DNA of 7,547 nucleotides from Gemmatimonadota bacterium (lineage in GTDB: Bacteria > Gemmatimonadota > Gemmatimonadetes > Gemmatimonadales > Gemmatimonadaceae), in the NCBI GenBank assembly GCA_029884515.1, contig JAOUHR010000080.1, positions 1-7,547 on the forward strand, written 5' to 3'. Within the stretch, counting starts at the first letter, position 1. The number at the start of each line of letters is the position of its first letter. Made by a program: the position numbers and the translations under genes. Shown here piece by piece: positions 7,359 through 7,547 of this stretch. The notes under the pieces were generated by a model. The model did not search any database and was not told the origin of the DNA. It saw only the letters and a program-made list of their open reading frames with translations.

Positions 7359-7547
7359 TCAGTGCGTGACCACACCGCAGGCGATGCGCGGACCCGCGTT
7401 GCCCGCCGGATCGCTCGTGTGGTCGTCGGCGCCACCATGCAGGACGAGCGCAGTGCCGCCCTCCTTGAAGAGGCTGTTCACGCCGGGCCTGAGTGTCACG
7501 GCGGGATTCAGCACCTCGAACGCGAGGGCGCCATCCGACCCGACCTG
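7359..7547 (-). CDS. sodC: Cu/Zn superoxide dismutase, C-terminal 62 residues (partial)
   Basis: SodC converts superoxide to hydrogen peroxide and oxygen, in bacteria normally in the periplasm or as a lipoprotein. The frame is open from the right edge to the TGA at 7359-7361. The visible tail carries the family's end: GTALVLHGGADDHTSDP, then GNAGPRIACGV. By family alignment the His in VLHGG (residue 37 of the fragment) is the last copper ligand, equivalent to human His120. The Arg in GPRIACG (54) is the substrate-guiding Arg143, and the Cys (57) is the disulfide cysteine Cys146. The remaining metal ligands and the signal peptide lie outside the window. It is followed by a 100-nt gap and then the exported protein gene in the same direction. 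Whether they share a transcript is unclear: no terminator is visible in the gap, but a possible promoter is. Confidence 0.93.
   Translation of the reverse strand, partial: QVGSDGALAFEVLNPAVTLRPGVNSLFKEGGTALVLHGGADDHTSDPAGNAGPRIACGVVTH

Noticed and set aside
6563..7369. A 268-codon plus-strand frame spanning the kinase 5' end and exported protein gene
   Set aside because: It has no recognisable domain and runs antisense to two well-supported genes with their own start signals.

Overview
This is a GC-rich window in which every supportable gene lies on the minus strand. Reading in the direction of transcription, from high to low coordinates, the order is: the C-terminus of a Cu/Zn superoxide dismutase (SodC), a small exported protein of unknown function, a transmembrane Ser/Thr protein kinase with a TPR domain, a large secreted Asp-box (BNR/VPS10-like) beta-propeller protein, and the N-terminal part of a YcbB/LdtD-type L,D-transpeptidase lipoprotein that runs off the left edge. 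No RNA genes, mobile elements, CRISPR arrays or long DNA repeats were seen. The long plus-strand open frames look like antisense shadows of a high-GC coding strand.

The organism is probably a GC-rich, diderm, soil-type bacterium. Gemmatimonadota is the best guess and Acidobacteriota the next. Kinases of the form 'kinase - GDLDWIVMKA linker - one TM helix - 42-residue TPR array' and giant secreted Asp-box propellers carrying the GDNH...WIDP...GNDGG signature are typical of these groups. This is inferred from family resemblance, since there is no rRNA or other phylogenetic marker in the window.

Layout: sodC 3' end at 7359-7547; a 100-nt gap with a perfect TTGACA box but a poor -10; small exported protein at 6851-7258 (GTG start with GGAGG); 25 nt; kinase at 4531-6825; a 145-nt gap with a possible weak promoter, an 8-bp hairpin and a strong AGGAG ribosome site; beta-propeller protein at 1152-4385; 31 nt; L,D-transpeptidase from 1120 leftward. 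The two short gaps (25 and 31 nt) suggest two transcriptional pairs, exported protein + kinase and propeller + transpeptidase, possibly within one longer operon.

Functionally, all five products are predicted to be in or facing the cell envelope: periplasmic superoxide defence, an exported small protein, a membrane kinase whose TPR array is predicted to lie outside the cytoplasm, a secreted propeller, and a peptidoglycan cross-linking enzyme. A kinase-centred envelope maintenance module is a reasonable hypothesis. Only co-direction and spacing support it, and each recognisable family is already known individually. I did not find strong evidence of a wholly new system; the least explained element is the small exported protein.
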